From assembly GCF_010384365.1 (NCBI RefSeq), contig NZ_CP048397.1, positions 6,014,001-6,078,000 of the forward strand: DNA of 64,000 nucleotides, read 5' to 3'. Origin of the DNA: Streptomyces sp. S4.7. GTDB taxonomy: Bacteria; Actinomycetota; Actinomycetes; Streptomycetales; Streptomycetaceae. Position numbers and translations under genes: made by a program. Numbering within the stretch: position 1 is the stretch's first letter; every line of letters begins with the position of its first letter. Shown one piece after another: positions 8,008-16,941 of the stretch. The notes beneath the pieces were generated by a model. It was not told where the DNA came from, ran no database searches, and saw nothing but the letters and a program-made list of their open reading frames with translations.

Positions 8008-8727
8008 GTGTCAACTCTCAAGTCATCGGCGCTGCGCACAGTCGATGTCGCGCGACGTGCCGGGTACTCCGTTCAGCAGGTACGCAATCTCGAACGCGAC
8101 GGTGTCCTGCCGCCAGCGACACGCTCAGCTGCGGGCTACCGGATCTATGGGGAGATTCACTTTCAGTCCGCTTTGGCCTACCGGGCCCTCGCAGTCGGCA
8201 CGGGTCCGATTGCGGCCAAGCGGATCGTGCGTGCCGTGCATGAGTGCCCGACCTCGGAAGTACTTGCACTCCTCGACGCGGTACACGCCCAACTCGACCG
8301 GGAGCGTACGGATCTCAGACTTGCCAAGGAGGCTGCTGCGGCGATCTCTGCCGAACTGGTCGAAGACGTACGCCCATCGGATTCGATGAGCGTCTCCGAA
8401 CTTGCCGCCGCGCTCGGAGTGCGCCCATCGACATTGCGGCACTGGGACGCCGAGGGGCTTGCTGTTCCTGACCGGGTCTCCCCGCGAGAAACGCGACGAT
8501 ACTCACCGGCCCAAACTCGGGACGCCCGGATTGTGCACCAGCTACGCAGCGCCGGGTACCGCATTGACCACCTCCGGGCCTTGATGCCGGGCCTGCGGCG
8601 CGGGCACCGGTCGGAAGACATCGGAGCCGCGCTGGCAGCCCGAGATGTGAGCATCGCGGCTCGCTCCCGTGCCCTCCTCGACGCCACCGTCGCACTCAGT
8701 GCAGTCCTCGCTGCCACCCAGACGTGA
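8008..8727 (+). CDS. MerR-family regulator with two MerR helix-turn-helix modules
   Basis: 239 residues from GTG 8008; AGAGGA lies about 7 bp upstream. The first MerR DNA-binding module spans about residues 10-75 (TVDVARRAGYSVQQVRNLERDG), a coiled-coil linker 95-125 follows, and a second MerR-like module spans about 132-200 (SVSELAAALGVRPSTLRHWDAEG, RRYSPAQTRDA). Typical MerR proteins have one such module and dimerise to bind; here one chain carries both. There is no cysteine-based metal site or clear ligand domain. The likely target is the divergent DUF6194 promoter and its own. Its end lies 48 bp before the truncated pnkp fragment, so this pair may have arrived with the DNA that replaced the 5' end of pnkp. 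Confidence 0.8.
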   Translation: MSTLKSSALRTVDVARRAGYSVQQVRNLERDGVLPPATRSAAGYRIYGEIHFQSALAYRALAVGTGPIAAKRIVRAVHECPTSEVLALLDAVHAQLDRERTDLRLAKEAAAAISAELVEDVRPSDSMSVSELAAALGVRPSTLRHWDAEGLAVPDRVSPRETRRYSPAQTRDARIVHQLRSAGYRIDHLRALMPGLRRGHRSEDIGAALAARDVSIAARSRALLDATVALSAVLAATQT

Positions 8728-8775
8728 GGCTCCGCCAACAACGAATGAACTGAACAGAAGAACTCGACGGGGAAC

Positions 8776-10083
8776 GCCACCAACGTCCAGCCCGAGAGCC
8801 GCGGACAGCTCGTGCGGCTCGCCAGGGAGTACGACGTGCTGCCCATCGCGATCGTCCTCGACCTGCCCGAGGCGGTCTGCGCCGAACGCAACGCCGCCCG
8901 TCCCGACCGGGCCGGCATGCCACGCCATGTCATCAAGCGCCACCAGCGGGAACTGCGCCGTTCGCTGCGCGGACTCGAACGCGAGGGCCTCCGCAAGGTC
9001 CACATCCTGCGCGGTGCCGAGGAGGTCGAGCGCGCCGAGGTCGTCACCGAACGCCGTTACAACGACCTCACCCACCTCGCCGGCCCCTTCGACATCATCG
9101 GCGACGTCCACGGCTGCCGATCCGAACTGGACACGCTGCTGGCCGGGCTCGGTTACGCGGACGGGGACGGCGCGCACCCCGAAGGCCGTACGGCGGTCTT
9201 CGTCGGCGACCTCGTCGACCGCGGCCCGGACAGTCCCGGCGTGCTGCGCCGCGTGATGCGCATGGTCGGCGCGGGCAGCGCGCTGTGCGTACCGGGCAAC
9301 CACGAGAACAAGCTGGGCCGCTGGCTCAAGGGCAGGAACGTTCAGCTGACCCATGGACTCGCCGAGACAGTCGAGCAGTTGGCGAAGGAGGACGACGCCT
9401 TTTGTGAGCGGGTGGGGACCTTCATCGGCGGCCTCGTCAGCCACGACGTCCTGGACGGCGGCAAGCTGGTCGTCTGCCACGCCGGGCTGCCGGAGAAGTA
9501 CGACGGCCGCACCTCGGGCCGGGTCCGTCCGCACGCGCTGTACGGGGACACGACCGGCGAGACCGACGAGTTCGGCCTGCCCGTCCGCTACCCGTGGGCG
9601 GAGGACTACCGGGGCCGGGCGGCGGTCGTGTACGGCCACACCCCCGTACCGAACACCTCCTGGATCAACAACACCATCTGCCTCGACACCGGCGCCGTCT
9701 TCGGCGGGAAGATGACGGCCCTGCGCTGGCCCGAGCGCGAGCTGGTCGACGTACCGGCGGAGCGCGTCTGGTACGAGCCGGTCAAGCCGCTCGGCACTCA
9801 GGCGCCGGGCAGCCGCGAGGGCCGCCCGCTCGACCTCGCCGACGTGCACGGCAGGCGTGTCGTGGAGACCCGTCACATGGGCCGGCTCGCGGTGCGCGAG
9901 GAGAACGCGGCGGCGGCTCTGGAGGTCATGAGCCGCTTCGCCGTCGACCCGCGGCTCCTCGCCTGTCTGCCGCCGACCATGGCACCCACCGCGACATCGC
10001 GCGAGGAGGGTTTTCTGGAGCACCCGGCCGAGGCGTTCGCGCAGTACCGCGAGGACGGCGTGGCGCAGGTCGTGTGCGAGGAG
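8776..10083 (+). pseudogene. pnkp: Truncated polynucleotide kinase-phosphatase (kinase end, phosphatase, start of ligase domain)
   Basis: The frame is open from 8749 and homology to bacterial Pnkp begins at ATNVQPE (8776). The P-loop kinase N-terminus is missing. What remains is the end of the kinase domain (LPIAIVLDLPEAVCAERNAARPD without its P-loop), a complete-looking metallophosphatase domain (GDVHGC, GDLVDRGPDS, GNHE, CHAGL, YGHTPV; roughly 9090-9700) and the beginning of the adenylyltransferase domain (FAQYREDGVAQVVCEE). The frame then meets unrelated sequence right before the expected catalytic lysine. Pnkp normally partners with Hen1 in RNA repair; no hen1 gene is in the window. A phosphatase fragment could be made from GTG 8812 but the RNA-repair enzyme cannot. 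Confidence 0.85.
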
Positions 10084-10113
10084 TCAGAGCCGGGGGTCGA
10101 CCGGCTCCGACTC
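10081..10113. repeat. Inverted repeat at the pnkp inversion junction
   Basis: Arms 10081-10093 (GAGTCAGAGCCGG) and 10101-10113 pair at 12 of 13 positions around a 7-base loop. The junction between the plus-strand and minus-strand pieces of pnkp falls at its left edge. Confidence 0.75.
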
Positions 10114-10383
10114 CAGCGCGAGCACCGCGAACACCGCCTCGTGGACGCGCCACAGCGGCTCGTCGTCCCCCAGCCGGTCCAGCGCTTCGAGCCCGAGCGC
10201 GTACTCCCGAAGCGCCAGCGACCGTTTGTGGCCGAGGAACCTGCCGCGCAGCCGCTCCAGATTCGCAGGCCGGGTGTACTCCGGGCCACAGACGATCCGC
10301 AGGTACTCACGCCCGCGCACCTTGATCCCGGGCTGGACCAGCCGCCCCTTGGCGTCGTGTACGAGCGCCGCGAGCCCCGGCTC
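10084..10383 (-). pseudogene. pnkp: Inverted C-terminal fragment of polynucleotide kinase-phosphatase
   Basis: Read on the minus strand from about 10383 to the TGA at 10084-10086, this gives 99 residues that match the extreme C-terminus of Pnkp: LVQPGIKVRGREYLRI (nucleotidyl-transferase motif V region), GPEYTRPANLERLRGRFLG, and the terminal HEAVFAVLALESEPVDPRL. It abuts the plus-strand fragment head to head, so the last 300 bp of the gene are inverted and about 250 residues of the ligase domain between the two pieces are gone. It has no start codon or ribosome site of its own. Confidence 0.85.
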
Positions 10384-10515
10384 TGACCCCCGGCCCCGAC
10401 CCTCGGCGCCGACGCGGCTCCGATCCTCGGCCCCGCGGCCCGCCCGGCTGCGGGGCCCGCCCGGTCTCTGCGCCATTCGCCGTGTGAACGGCGCCCGATC
10501 CGAGAGGATGGGGGC

Positions 10516-11748
10516 ATGGGATTCCACGTCGACTCCGAGACCGGGCGCCTGCGCCGCGTCATACTGCACCGCCCCGACCTGGAGCTGAAGCGCCTCACCC
10601 CCACCAACAAGGACGCGTTGCTCTTCGACGACGTGCTGTGGGTGCGCCGCGCGCGCGAGGAGCACGACGGGTTCGCCGACGTCCTGCGCGACCGCGGGGT
10701 CAAGGTCCATCTCTTCGGCGACCTGCTGCGGGAGTCCCTGGACATCCCGACGGCCCGCGCGCTGGTCCTGGACCGGGTCTTCGACGAGAAGGAGTACGGC
10801 CCGCTCGCCACCGGCCACCTCAGATCCGTTTTCGACGAGCTGCCGACGGCCGATCTCGTGGAGGCGCTGGTCGGCGGGATGACCAAGCGGGAGTTCCTGG
10901 AGAGCCACGCCGAGCCGTCGTCCGTCCGCTTCCACGTCATGGACCTGGACGACTTCCTGCTGGACCCGCTGCCGAACCATCTCTTCACCCGTGACACCTC
11001 CGCCTGGGTCTACGACGGTGTGACCATCAACGCGATGCGCTGGCCGGCCAGGCAGCGGGAGACCGTCCACTTCGAGGCGATCTACAAGCACCACCCCCTG
11101 TTCACCGGACCGGAGGCGGGCGCCTTCCACCACTGGTCGGAGGGGCAGGACGACTACCCCTCCACGATCGAGGGCGGTGACGTCCTGGTCCTCGGCGAGG
11201 GCGCCGTGCTGATCGGGATGAGCGAGCGCACCACACCGCAGGCCGTCGAGATGCTGGCGCGCGGGATGTTCGACGCCGGTTCGGCCAGGACGATCGTGGC
11301 GCTCGACATGCCCAAGCGGCGCGCCTTCATGCATCTCGACACGGTGATGACGATGGTCGACCGCGACACGTTCACCCAGTACGCGGGCCTCGGCATGCTC
11401 CGCTCGTACACCATCGAGCCGGGTGCGGGCGGGAACGGGCTGAAGGTCACCGACCATCCGCCGGAGCACATGCACCGGGCGATCGCCGCGGCCCTGGGGC
11501 TCGACAGGATCCGGGTGCTGACGGCGACGCAGGACGTGCACGCGGCCGCGCGGGAGCAGTGGGACGACGGCTGCAACGTGCTGGCGGTGGAGCCCGGCGT
11601 GGTGGTGGCGTACGAGCGCAACGTGACCACCAACACCTATCTGCGCAAGGAGGGCATCGAGGTGATCGAGATCCGGGGCAGTGAGCTGGGCCGGGGGCGG
11701 GGCGGGCCGCGCTGTATGAGCTGCCCGATCGAGCGGGACGCCGTCTGA
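10516..11748 (+). CDS. arcA: Arginine deiminase
   Basis: 410 residues, normal length. Hydrolyses arginine to citrulline and ammonia. Family signatures are present: FTRDTSAWV near residue 155, the EGGDVLVLGEG segment near 220, HLDTVMTMVD near 273 with the catalytic His, and the C-terminal cysteine in GGPRCMSCPI (near 397-402), where the nucleophilic Cys sits. It is followed 170 bp later by ornithine carbamoyltransferase, so citrulline made here can be split to ornithine and carbamoyl phosphate, or the pair may run in the anabolic direction. No arcC (carbamate kinase) is in the window. Confidence 0.92.
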   Translation: MGFHVDSETGRLRRVILHRPDLELKRLTPTNKDALLFDDVLWVRRAREEHDGFADVLRDRGVKVHLFGDLLRESLDIPTARALVLDRVFDEKEYGPLATGHLRSVFDELPTADLVEALVGGMTKREFLESHAEPSSVRFHVMDLDDFLLDPLPNHLFTRDTSAWVYDGVTINAMRWPARQRETVHFEAIYKHHPLFTGPEAGAFHHWSEGQDDYPSTIEGGDVLVLGEGAVLIGMSERTTPQAVEMLARGMFDAGSARTIVALDMPKRRAFMHLDTVMTMVDRDTFTQYAGLGMLRSYTIEPGAGGNGLKVTDHPPEHMHRAIAAALGLDRIRVLTATQDVHAAAREQWDDGCNVLAVEPGVVVAYERNVTTNTYLRKEGIEVIEIRGSELGRGRGGPRCMSCPIERDAV

Positions 11749-11823
11749 CGGCCCCCGTCCGCGACGCCGCCCGCCGGCGGTTGCCGTGGCACGGCGCCCG
11801 CCCGGGATCCGGCCCACCCGGCG

Positions 11824-11900
11824 CTCTGTATATCAATACGGAAGGTCGTATATAGTTCCAGGGTCTCTGTATCTGTCCCCGTACAGGTCTCCGTATTCGC
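11824..11900 (+). promoter_or_regulatory. AT-rich repeated element upstream of the carbamoyltransferase gene
   Basis: An unusually AT-rich island for this genome with four GTAT cores at 11828, 11848, 11869 and 11893, spaced 20, 21 and 24 bp, and palindromic pieces such as GTATATCAATAC. The spacing near two helical turns suggests an operator, possibly for an arginine repressor, but the bases do not clearly match the classical ARG box. Confidence 0.35.
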
Positions 11901-11918
11901 GACGCAGGAGCAGCCACC

Positions 11919-12950
11919 ATGGCGATACACCTCGCAGGCCGCCACTTCCTCAAGGAGCTCGACTTCACCGCCGAGGAGTTCCGCGGGCTGGTCGAGCTGG
12001 CCGCCGGGCTCAAGGCCGCGAAGAAGTCGGGCAACGAGGTGCAGCTCCTGCGGGGCAAGAACATCGCCCTGATCTTCGAGAAGGCGTCGACGCGCACGCG
12101 CTGCGCCTTCGAGGTGGCCGCCGCCGACCAGGGTGCCTCCACGACGTACATCGACCCGGCCGGCTCGCACATCGGGAAGAAGGAGTCCGCGAAGGACACC
12201 GCGCGGGTGCTCGGCCGGATGTTCGACGGCATCGAGTTCCGCGGGGACGCGCAGTCGACCGTCGAGGAGCTGGCCGCCCACGCCGGGGTGCCCGTCTTCA
12301 ACGGGCTCACCGCCGACTGGCACCCCACCCAGATGCTGGCCGACGTGCTCACGATGACCGAGCACACCGACAAGCAGCTGGATCGGATCACGTTCGCCTA
12401 CCTCGGTGACGCCCGCTACAACATGGGCAACTCCTACCTCGTCACCGGCGCGCTGCTCGGCATGGACGTACGGATCGTCGCGCCCCGCGCCTACTGGCCG
12501 GCGGACGACGTGGTCGCCCTGGCCCGTAAGTCCGCCGAGGTCAGCGGCGCCCGGATCACGCTCACCGAGTCCATCGCCGAGGGCGTGAGCGGCGCCGACT
12601 TCGTGGCCACCGACGTGTGGGTGTCGATGGGGGAGCCGCAGGAGGTCTGGGACGAGCGCATCGCGGCCCTCGGGCCGTACAGCGTGACGATGGACGTGCT
12701 GAGCGCGACGGGGAATCCGGACGTGAAGTTCCTGCACTGCCTGCCGGCCTTCCACGACCTGGGGACCGTCGTCGGATGGGAGATCCACGAACGCCACGGG
12801 CTCACGGAGCTCGAAGTGACCGACGAGGTCTTCGAATCCGCTCACTCGGTGGTCTTCGACGAGGCGGAGAACCGGCTGCACACCATCAAGGCCGTACTCG
12901 TCGCGACGCTGGCTCCCGACCAGGTCGCACCGCGGGGTTCAGCGCGCTGA
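11919..12950 (+). CDS. argF: Ornithine carbamoyltransferase
   Basis: 343 residues. Transfers the carbamoyl group between ornithine and citrulline. The carbamoyl-phosphate site STRTRCAFE is near residues 55-63, HPTQMLADVLTM lies near 134-145, and the ornithine-binding FLHCLPAFHD motif lies near 269-278. CAGGAG precedes the ATG. The length and the HPTQ segment fit the catabolic/ArcB-like branch as well as ArgF, so the symbol is provisional. It sits behind arcA rather than among argCJBDG, which supports an arginine-deiminase-type role. Its 3' end overlaps the convergent ATPase gene by 12 bp. Confidence 0.9.
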   Translation: MAIHLAGRHFLKELDFTAEEFRGLVELAAGLKAAKKSGNEVQLLRGKNIALIFEKASTRTRCAFEVAAADQGASTTYIDPAGSHIGKKESAKDTARVLGRMFDGIEFRGDAQSTVEELAAHAGVPVFNGLTADWHPTQMLADVLTMTEHTDKQLDRITFAYLGDARYNMGNSYLVTGALLGMDVRIVAPRAYWPADDVVALARKSAEVSGARITLTESIAEGVSGADFVATDVWVSMGEPQEVWDERIAALGPYSVTMDVLSATGNPDVKFLHCLPAFHDLGTVVGWEIHERHGLTELEVTDEVFESAHSVVFDEAENRLHTIKAVLVATLAPDQVAPRGSAR

Positions 12951-13355
12951 CAGCGTGAACCAGACCGCCTTGCCCTGCTCGGTCGTACGGTGGCCGCAGT
13001 CGGCGCTCAGCGTGCGGATCAGCAGCAGACCCCGGCCGTGCTCCTGCCAGGGGTCGGGCGTGCGGCCGGGAACGGGCGCCGACAGATCGCCCGGCGGGTC
13101 CGGGTCGCCGTCGTGGACCTCGATCTGACAGCCGGAGGGCAGCAGCGCCACGACCAGCTCTATGGGGACGTCCGGGCTCGTGTGCTCGACGGCGTTGGCG
13201 ACCAGTTCCGCCGTCAGCAGTTCCGCCGTGTCGCTGTCCGCCGTGGGCCCGATGTCGGCCAGTGCCGTACGGATCAGGGCACGCGCCATCGGCACCGCGG
13301 CCGCGCTGTGCGGCAGGGTGATACGCCAGAAGGCGGTGTCCGATGCTTCGCGCAA
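12939..13355 (-). CDS. RsbW/SpoIIAB-like ATP-binding protein (anti-sigma kinase-like)
   Basis: 138 residues of a single GHKL ATPase domain of the type abundant in Streptomyces: ELLTAELVANAVEHTS (N box, about residues 46-60), VHDGDPDPP (G1 box) and EHGRGLLLIRTLS (G2 box, about 105-117). Members can act as serine kinases that hold sigma factors or anti-anti-sigma partners. No partner gene is adjacent. Start ATG 13355; a longer reading upstream is open but non-coding in character. It converges on argF, overlapping by 12 bp, and is divergent from the aromatic catabolic operon. Confidence 0.8.
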   Translation of the reverse strand: MREASDTAFWRITLPHSAAAVPMARALIRTALADIGPTADSDTAELLTAELVANAVEHTSPDVPIELVVALLPSGCQIEVHDGDPDPPGDLSAPVPGRTPDPWQEHGRGLLLIRTLSADCGHRTTEQGKAVWFTLSAR

Positions 13356-13673
13356 GGCGGGGAGTCCGTTCGGGGGCTGTGCGGGGTGCCGTGCGGCCCT
13401 GAGTGAGGGGGACGGGCTTCGGCAGGGCCGGGGTACCGCCCAGCCTTACGGAGCGTAAGTGGCTTAACAAGGGGCAGCGGACTGCCGGAAATGGGACCTC
13501 CGCCACATATTGACCGGGACCTTCGGCGCGGGAGGGCGGGGACCCGCTTACGGTACGGCGACTTATCGCGTACTCGTGACGGCGGTCACGGACGAGTGAT
13601 ATCTTGCTCCCGCAGGGTCCGCCCCGCGCCCCGGGCGACCGGCACACAGCATTCGAGCTGAAGGAGGCCGCCC
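13356..13673. promoter_or_regulatory. Upstream region of the CoA-aromatic operon with inverted repeat
   Basis: No gene in this 318-bp stretch. An inverted repeat is seen with outer arms ACTCGT (13572-13577) and ACGAGT (13592-13597), and TATC/GATA beyond them. TATCGCG at 13564-13570 recurs, as its complement, in the divergent promoter at 19587-19603. This is a candidate operator for the cluster's PaaX regulator. Confidence 0.4.
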
Positions 13674-14501
13674 ATGAGCCCGTTCTCCGGCTCCGCCCCC
13701 CGTACCGAGGAGTGGCGGCATCTGCGGCTGACGCGCGAGGACGGGGTCGCGACCGTCACCCTCGCCCGCCCCGACAAGCTCAACGCCCTCACCTTCGGTG
13801 CCTACGCCGATCTGCGCGACCTCCTCGCCGAACTGTCCAGGGAGCGCTCCGTCCGCGCCCTCGTACTGGCGGGTGAGGGGCGCGGCTTCTGTTCGGGTGG
13901 CGACGTGGACGAGATCATCGGTGCCACGCTCTCCATGGACACCGCCGAACTCCTCGACTTCAACCGGATGACCGGCCAGGTCGTCAGGGCCGTTCGCGAA
14001 TGCCCGTTCCCGGTGATCGCCGCCGTGCACGGAGTCGCCGCCGGCGCCGGCGCCGTCCTCGCGCTGGCCGCCGACTTCCGCGTCGCCGACCCCACCGCGC
14101 GCTTCGCGTTCCTCTTCACCCGGGTCGGCCTCTCCGGCGGCGACATGGGCGCGGCGTATCTGCTGCCGCGCGTCGTCGGGCTCGGCCACGCCACGCGGCT
14201 GCTGATGCTCGGCGAACCCGTTCGCGCTCCCGAGGCCGAACGTATCGGTCTGATCAGCGAGCTGACCGACGAGGGCGCCGCCGACAGCCGGGCCGCCGAA
14301 CTCGCCCGGCGGCTCGCCGACGGCCCGGCGCTCGCGCACGCGCAGACCAAGGCGCTGCTCACCGCCGAGCTGGACATGCCGCTCGCCGCGTCCGTCGAAC
14401 TGGACGCCGCCACCCAGGCGTTGCTCATGAACGGCGAGGACTACGCGGAGTTCCACGCCGCCTTCACCGAGGAGCGGCCCCCCAAGTGGCAGGGCCGCTG
14501 A
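13674..14501 (+). CDS. Enoyl-CoA hydratase/isomerase family protein
   Basis: 275 residues with a strong GAAGGAGG site before the ATG. The crotonase fold is clear: TVTLARPDKLNALTFG, the oxyanion segment GRGFCSGGDVDEI near 63-75, and HGVAAGAGAVLALAADFRVAD near 118-138 with the second oxyanion glycine. In the 2-aminobenzoyl-CoA pathway such an enzyme would hydrate or open the alicyclic CoA ester after reduction. It ends 2 bp before the monooxygenase/reductase start, so the two form an operon. Confidence 0.85.
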   Translation: MSPFSGSAPRTEEWRHLRLTREDGVATVTLARPDKLNALTFGAYADLRDLLAELSRERSVRALVLAGEGRGFCSGGDVDEIIGATLSMDTAELLDFNRMTGQVVRAVRECPFPVIAAVHGVAAGAGAVLALAADFRVADPTARFAFLFTRVGLSGGDMGAAYLLPRVVGLGHATRLLMLGEPVRAPEAERIGLISELTDEGAADSRAAELARRLADGPALAHAQTKALLTAELDMPLAASVELDAATQALLMNGEDYAEFHAAFTEERPPKWQGR

Positions 14502-14503
14502 CC

Positions 14504-16855
14504 GTGACGGCCGACCGGACATCCGCGCAGCCGCCCGGACAGGCCCCGCGGCCCGCGCTGAAGGTCGCGGTCATCGGTGGCGGACCCGGCGGGCTGTACG
14601 CCGCCGTCCTGCTCAAACGGCTCGACCCCCGGCGCGAGATCACCGTCTGGGAACGCAACGCCCCCGACGACACCTTCGGCTTCGGGGTCGTCCTCTCCGA
14701 CGAGACCCTGGGCGGCATCGAGCACGCCGACCCCACCGTCCACCGCGCGCTCCAGGACGAGTTCGTGCGCTGGGACGACATCGACATCGTCCACCGGGGC
14801 CGCACCCTGACCTCCGGAGGCCACGGCTTCGCCGCCCTGGGGCGCCGCCGGCTCCTGGAGATCCTGCACGGGCGCTGCGCTTCCCTGGGGGTACGGCTCC
14901 GCTTCCGCACCCAGGCGCCGCCCGCCGCCGAACTCGCCGCCACCCACGACCTGGTGATCGCCGCCGACGGCGTGAACAGCCGCACCCGTGAGACCCACGC
15001 CGATGTCTTCCGGCCCACCGTCGGCACCGAACGGTGCCGCTACATCTGGCTCGCCGCCGACTTCGCCTTCGACGCGTTCCGGTTCGAGATCGCCGAGACC
15101 GAGCACGGTGTGATGCAGCTCCACGGCTACCCGTTCTCGCCCGGGGACAGCACCGTCATCGTTGAGATGCGCGAAGAGGTCTGGCGCGCCGCCGGCTTCG
15201 ACGCGCTCGACGAGAGCCGGTCCACCGAACAGTGCGCCAAGATCTTCGCCGACGCGCTCGGCGGCCGTGCGCTGCGCGCCAACAAGTCGTCCTGGGCGGC
15301 GTTTCGCACCGTCGTCAACGAACGCTGGAGCCACGGCAACACGGTCCTCATCGGCGACGCCGCCCACACCGCGCACTTCTCCATCGGCTCCGGCACGAAA
15401 CTCGCCGTCGAGGACGCCCTGGCGCTCGCCGCGTGCGTCGAGGAGCAGCCGGATCTGCCGGCCGCGCTCGCCGCGTACGAGACCGAGCGGCGCCCCGTCG
15501 TGGAGTCCACGCAGCGCGCGGCGGCGGCGAGCCTGCGCTGGTTCGAGGAGCTGGCCACCTACACGGACCAGCCCGCCCGGCAGTTCGCGTTCGGCCTCCT
15601 CACCCGCAGCCGCCGCGTCACGCACGACAACCTGCGGCTGCGCGACGCGACGTTCACCGGCGCCGTGGAGGAGGACTTCGGCTGCGAGCCCGGCACGCCC
15701 CCGATGTTCACCCCCTTCCGGCTGCGCGGACTGACGCTGCGCAACCGGGTCGTCGTCTCGGCGATGGACATGTACGTCGCCGAGGACGGCATGCCCGGCG
15801 ACTTCCATCTGGTCCACCTCGGCGGGCGCGCCCTCGGCGGGGCGGGGCTCGTCATGACGGAGATGGTGTGCGTCGGCCCCGAGGGCCGCATCACCCCCGG
15901 CTGTACGGGACTCTGGACGGACGAACAGGGCGCCGCCTGGCGGCGGGTGACGGACTTCGTGCACAACGGCGCGCCGGCCGACGCCGGTTCACCCGGAGCC
16001 GCGATCGGGGTCCAGCTCGGCCACTCGGGGCGCAAGGGATCCACCCGCCTCATGTGGGAGGGCATGGACCGGCCGCTGCCGGACGGCAACTGGCCGCTGG
16101 CCGCCGCGTCGGCGCTGCCGTACCTGCCGGACGTCGGACAGATACCGCGCGCGCTCGACCGGGCCGGACTCACCGACATACGCGAGCAGTTCGCTTCGGC
16201 GACCCGCCGGGCCGCCGAAGCGGACTTCGACCTTCTCGAACTCCACTGCGCGCACGGGTACCTGCTCTCCGGGTTCCTCTCACCGCTGACCAACACCCGG
16301 ACCGACGCCTACGGCGGCGACCTCGCGGGACGGCTCCGCTATCCGCTCGAAGTCTTCGACGCCGTACGGGAGTTGTGGCCCGAAGACCGGCCGATGACGG
16401 TCCGGATATCCGCCACCGACTGGGCGCCGGGGGGCAACACCGCCGAGGAGGCGGTCGAGATCGCCCGCGCGTTCGCCGCGCACGGAGCCGACGCGATCGA
16501 CGTGTCGACCGGGCAGGTCGTGACGGGGGAACGCCCCGAGTTCGGCCGGTCCTACCAGACGCCGTTCGCCGACCGGATCCGCAACACCCTCTCGGTGCCG
16601 GTCGTCGCCGTCGGCGCCATCTCCTCCTGGGACGACGTCAACTCCCTGCTGCTGGCGGGCCGTGCGGACCTCTGCGCGCTGGCCCGCCCCCACCTCTACG
16701 ACCCGCACTGGACCCTGCACGCGGCGGCCGACCAGGGGTACAGCGGTCCGGGCGCACCGTGGCCGCTGCCGTACCGCGCGGGCAGCCGCCCGCCACCCAC
16801 GGGCCGCACGGACGGCCCGAAGCCGAGACTCACCCTCACCCGGCCCGACGCCTGA
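14504..16855 (+). CDS. Fused FAD monooxygenase / old-yellow-enzyme reductase (2-aminobenzoyl-CoA or salicylyl-CoA hydroxylase type)
   Basis: 783 residues from GTG 14504, 2 bp after the previous stop. Residues 15-400 form an aromatic-ring flavoprotein hydroxylase: VAVIGGGPGGLYAAVLLKR (FAD binding), DLVIAADGVNSRTR, and VLIGDAAHTAHFSIGSGTKL. Residues 405-770 form an FMN old-yellow-enzyme domain: MFTPFRLRGLTLRNRVVVSAM, VQLGHSGRKG, ELHCAHGYLLSGFLSP and VGAISSWDDV. This exact fusion is known from the aerobic anthranilate route of Azoarcus evansii, where one protein hydroxylates and reduces 2-aminobenzoyl-CoA. Bifunctional salicylyl-CoA 5-hydroxylases share the architecture. The RidA and acyl-CoA dehydrogenase neighbours favour the anthranilate reading. 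Confidence 0.85.
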   Translation: MTADRTSAQPPGQAPRPALKVAVIGGGPGGLYAAVLLKRLDPRREITVWERNAPDDTFGFGVVLSDETLGGIEHADPTVHRALQDEFVRWDDIDIVHRGRTLTSGGHGFAALGRRRLLEILHGRCASLGVRLRFRTQAPPAAELAATHDLVIAADGVNSRTRETHADVFRPTVGTERCRYIWLAADFAFDAFRFEIAETEHGVMQLHGYPFSPGDSTVIVEMREEVWRAAGFDALDESRSTEQCAKIFADALGGRALRANKSSWAAFRTVVNERWSHGNTVLIGDAAHTAHFSIGSGTKLAVEDALALAACVEEQPDLPAALAAYETERRPVVESTQRAAAASLRWFEELATYTDQPARQFAFGLLTRSRRVTHDNLRLRDATFTGAVEEDFGCEPGTPPMFTPFRLRGLTLRNRVVVSAMDMYVAEDGMPGDFHLVHLGGRALGGAGLVMTEMVCVGPEGRITPGCTGLWTDEQGAAWRRVTDFVHNGAPADAGSPGAAIGVQLGHSGRKGSTRLMWEGMDRPLPDGNWPLAAASALPYLPDVGQIPRALDRAGLTDIREQFASATRRAAEADFDLLELHCAHGYLLSGFLSPLTNTRTDAYGGDLAGRLRYPLEVFDAVRELWPEDRPMTVRISATDWAPGGNTAEEAVEIARAFAAHGADAIDVSTGQVVTGERPEFGRSYQTPFADRIRNTLSVPVVAVGAISSWDDVNSLLLAGRADLCALARPHLYDPHWTLHAAADQGYSGPGAPWPLPYRAGSRPPPTGRTDGPKPRLTLTRPDA

Positions 16856-16941
16856 TCACGTCTCACGGCTCCAGCGTGGTTCGGGTGTCTCGTCCATGAC
16901 CCCGATGATGACCGCGTCCGTCCCGGCCGGTCATCCGGATT

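Noticed and set aside
10387..11817. Minus-strand open frame running across arcA into the pnkp C-terminal piece
   Set aside because: Only the part 10084-10383 has real homology; the rest is antisense to arcA and has no coding character.
15232..16899. 555-codon plus-strand frame overlapping the fused flavoprotein
   Set aside because: Arg/Pro/Gly-rich shadow of the real frame; flavin motifs are all in the other frame.
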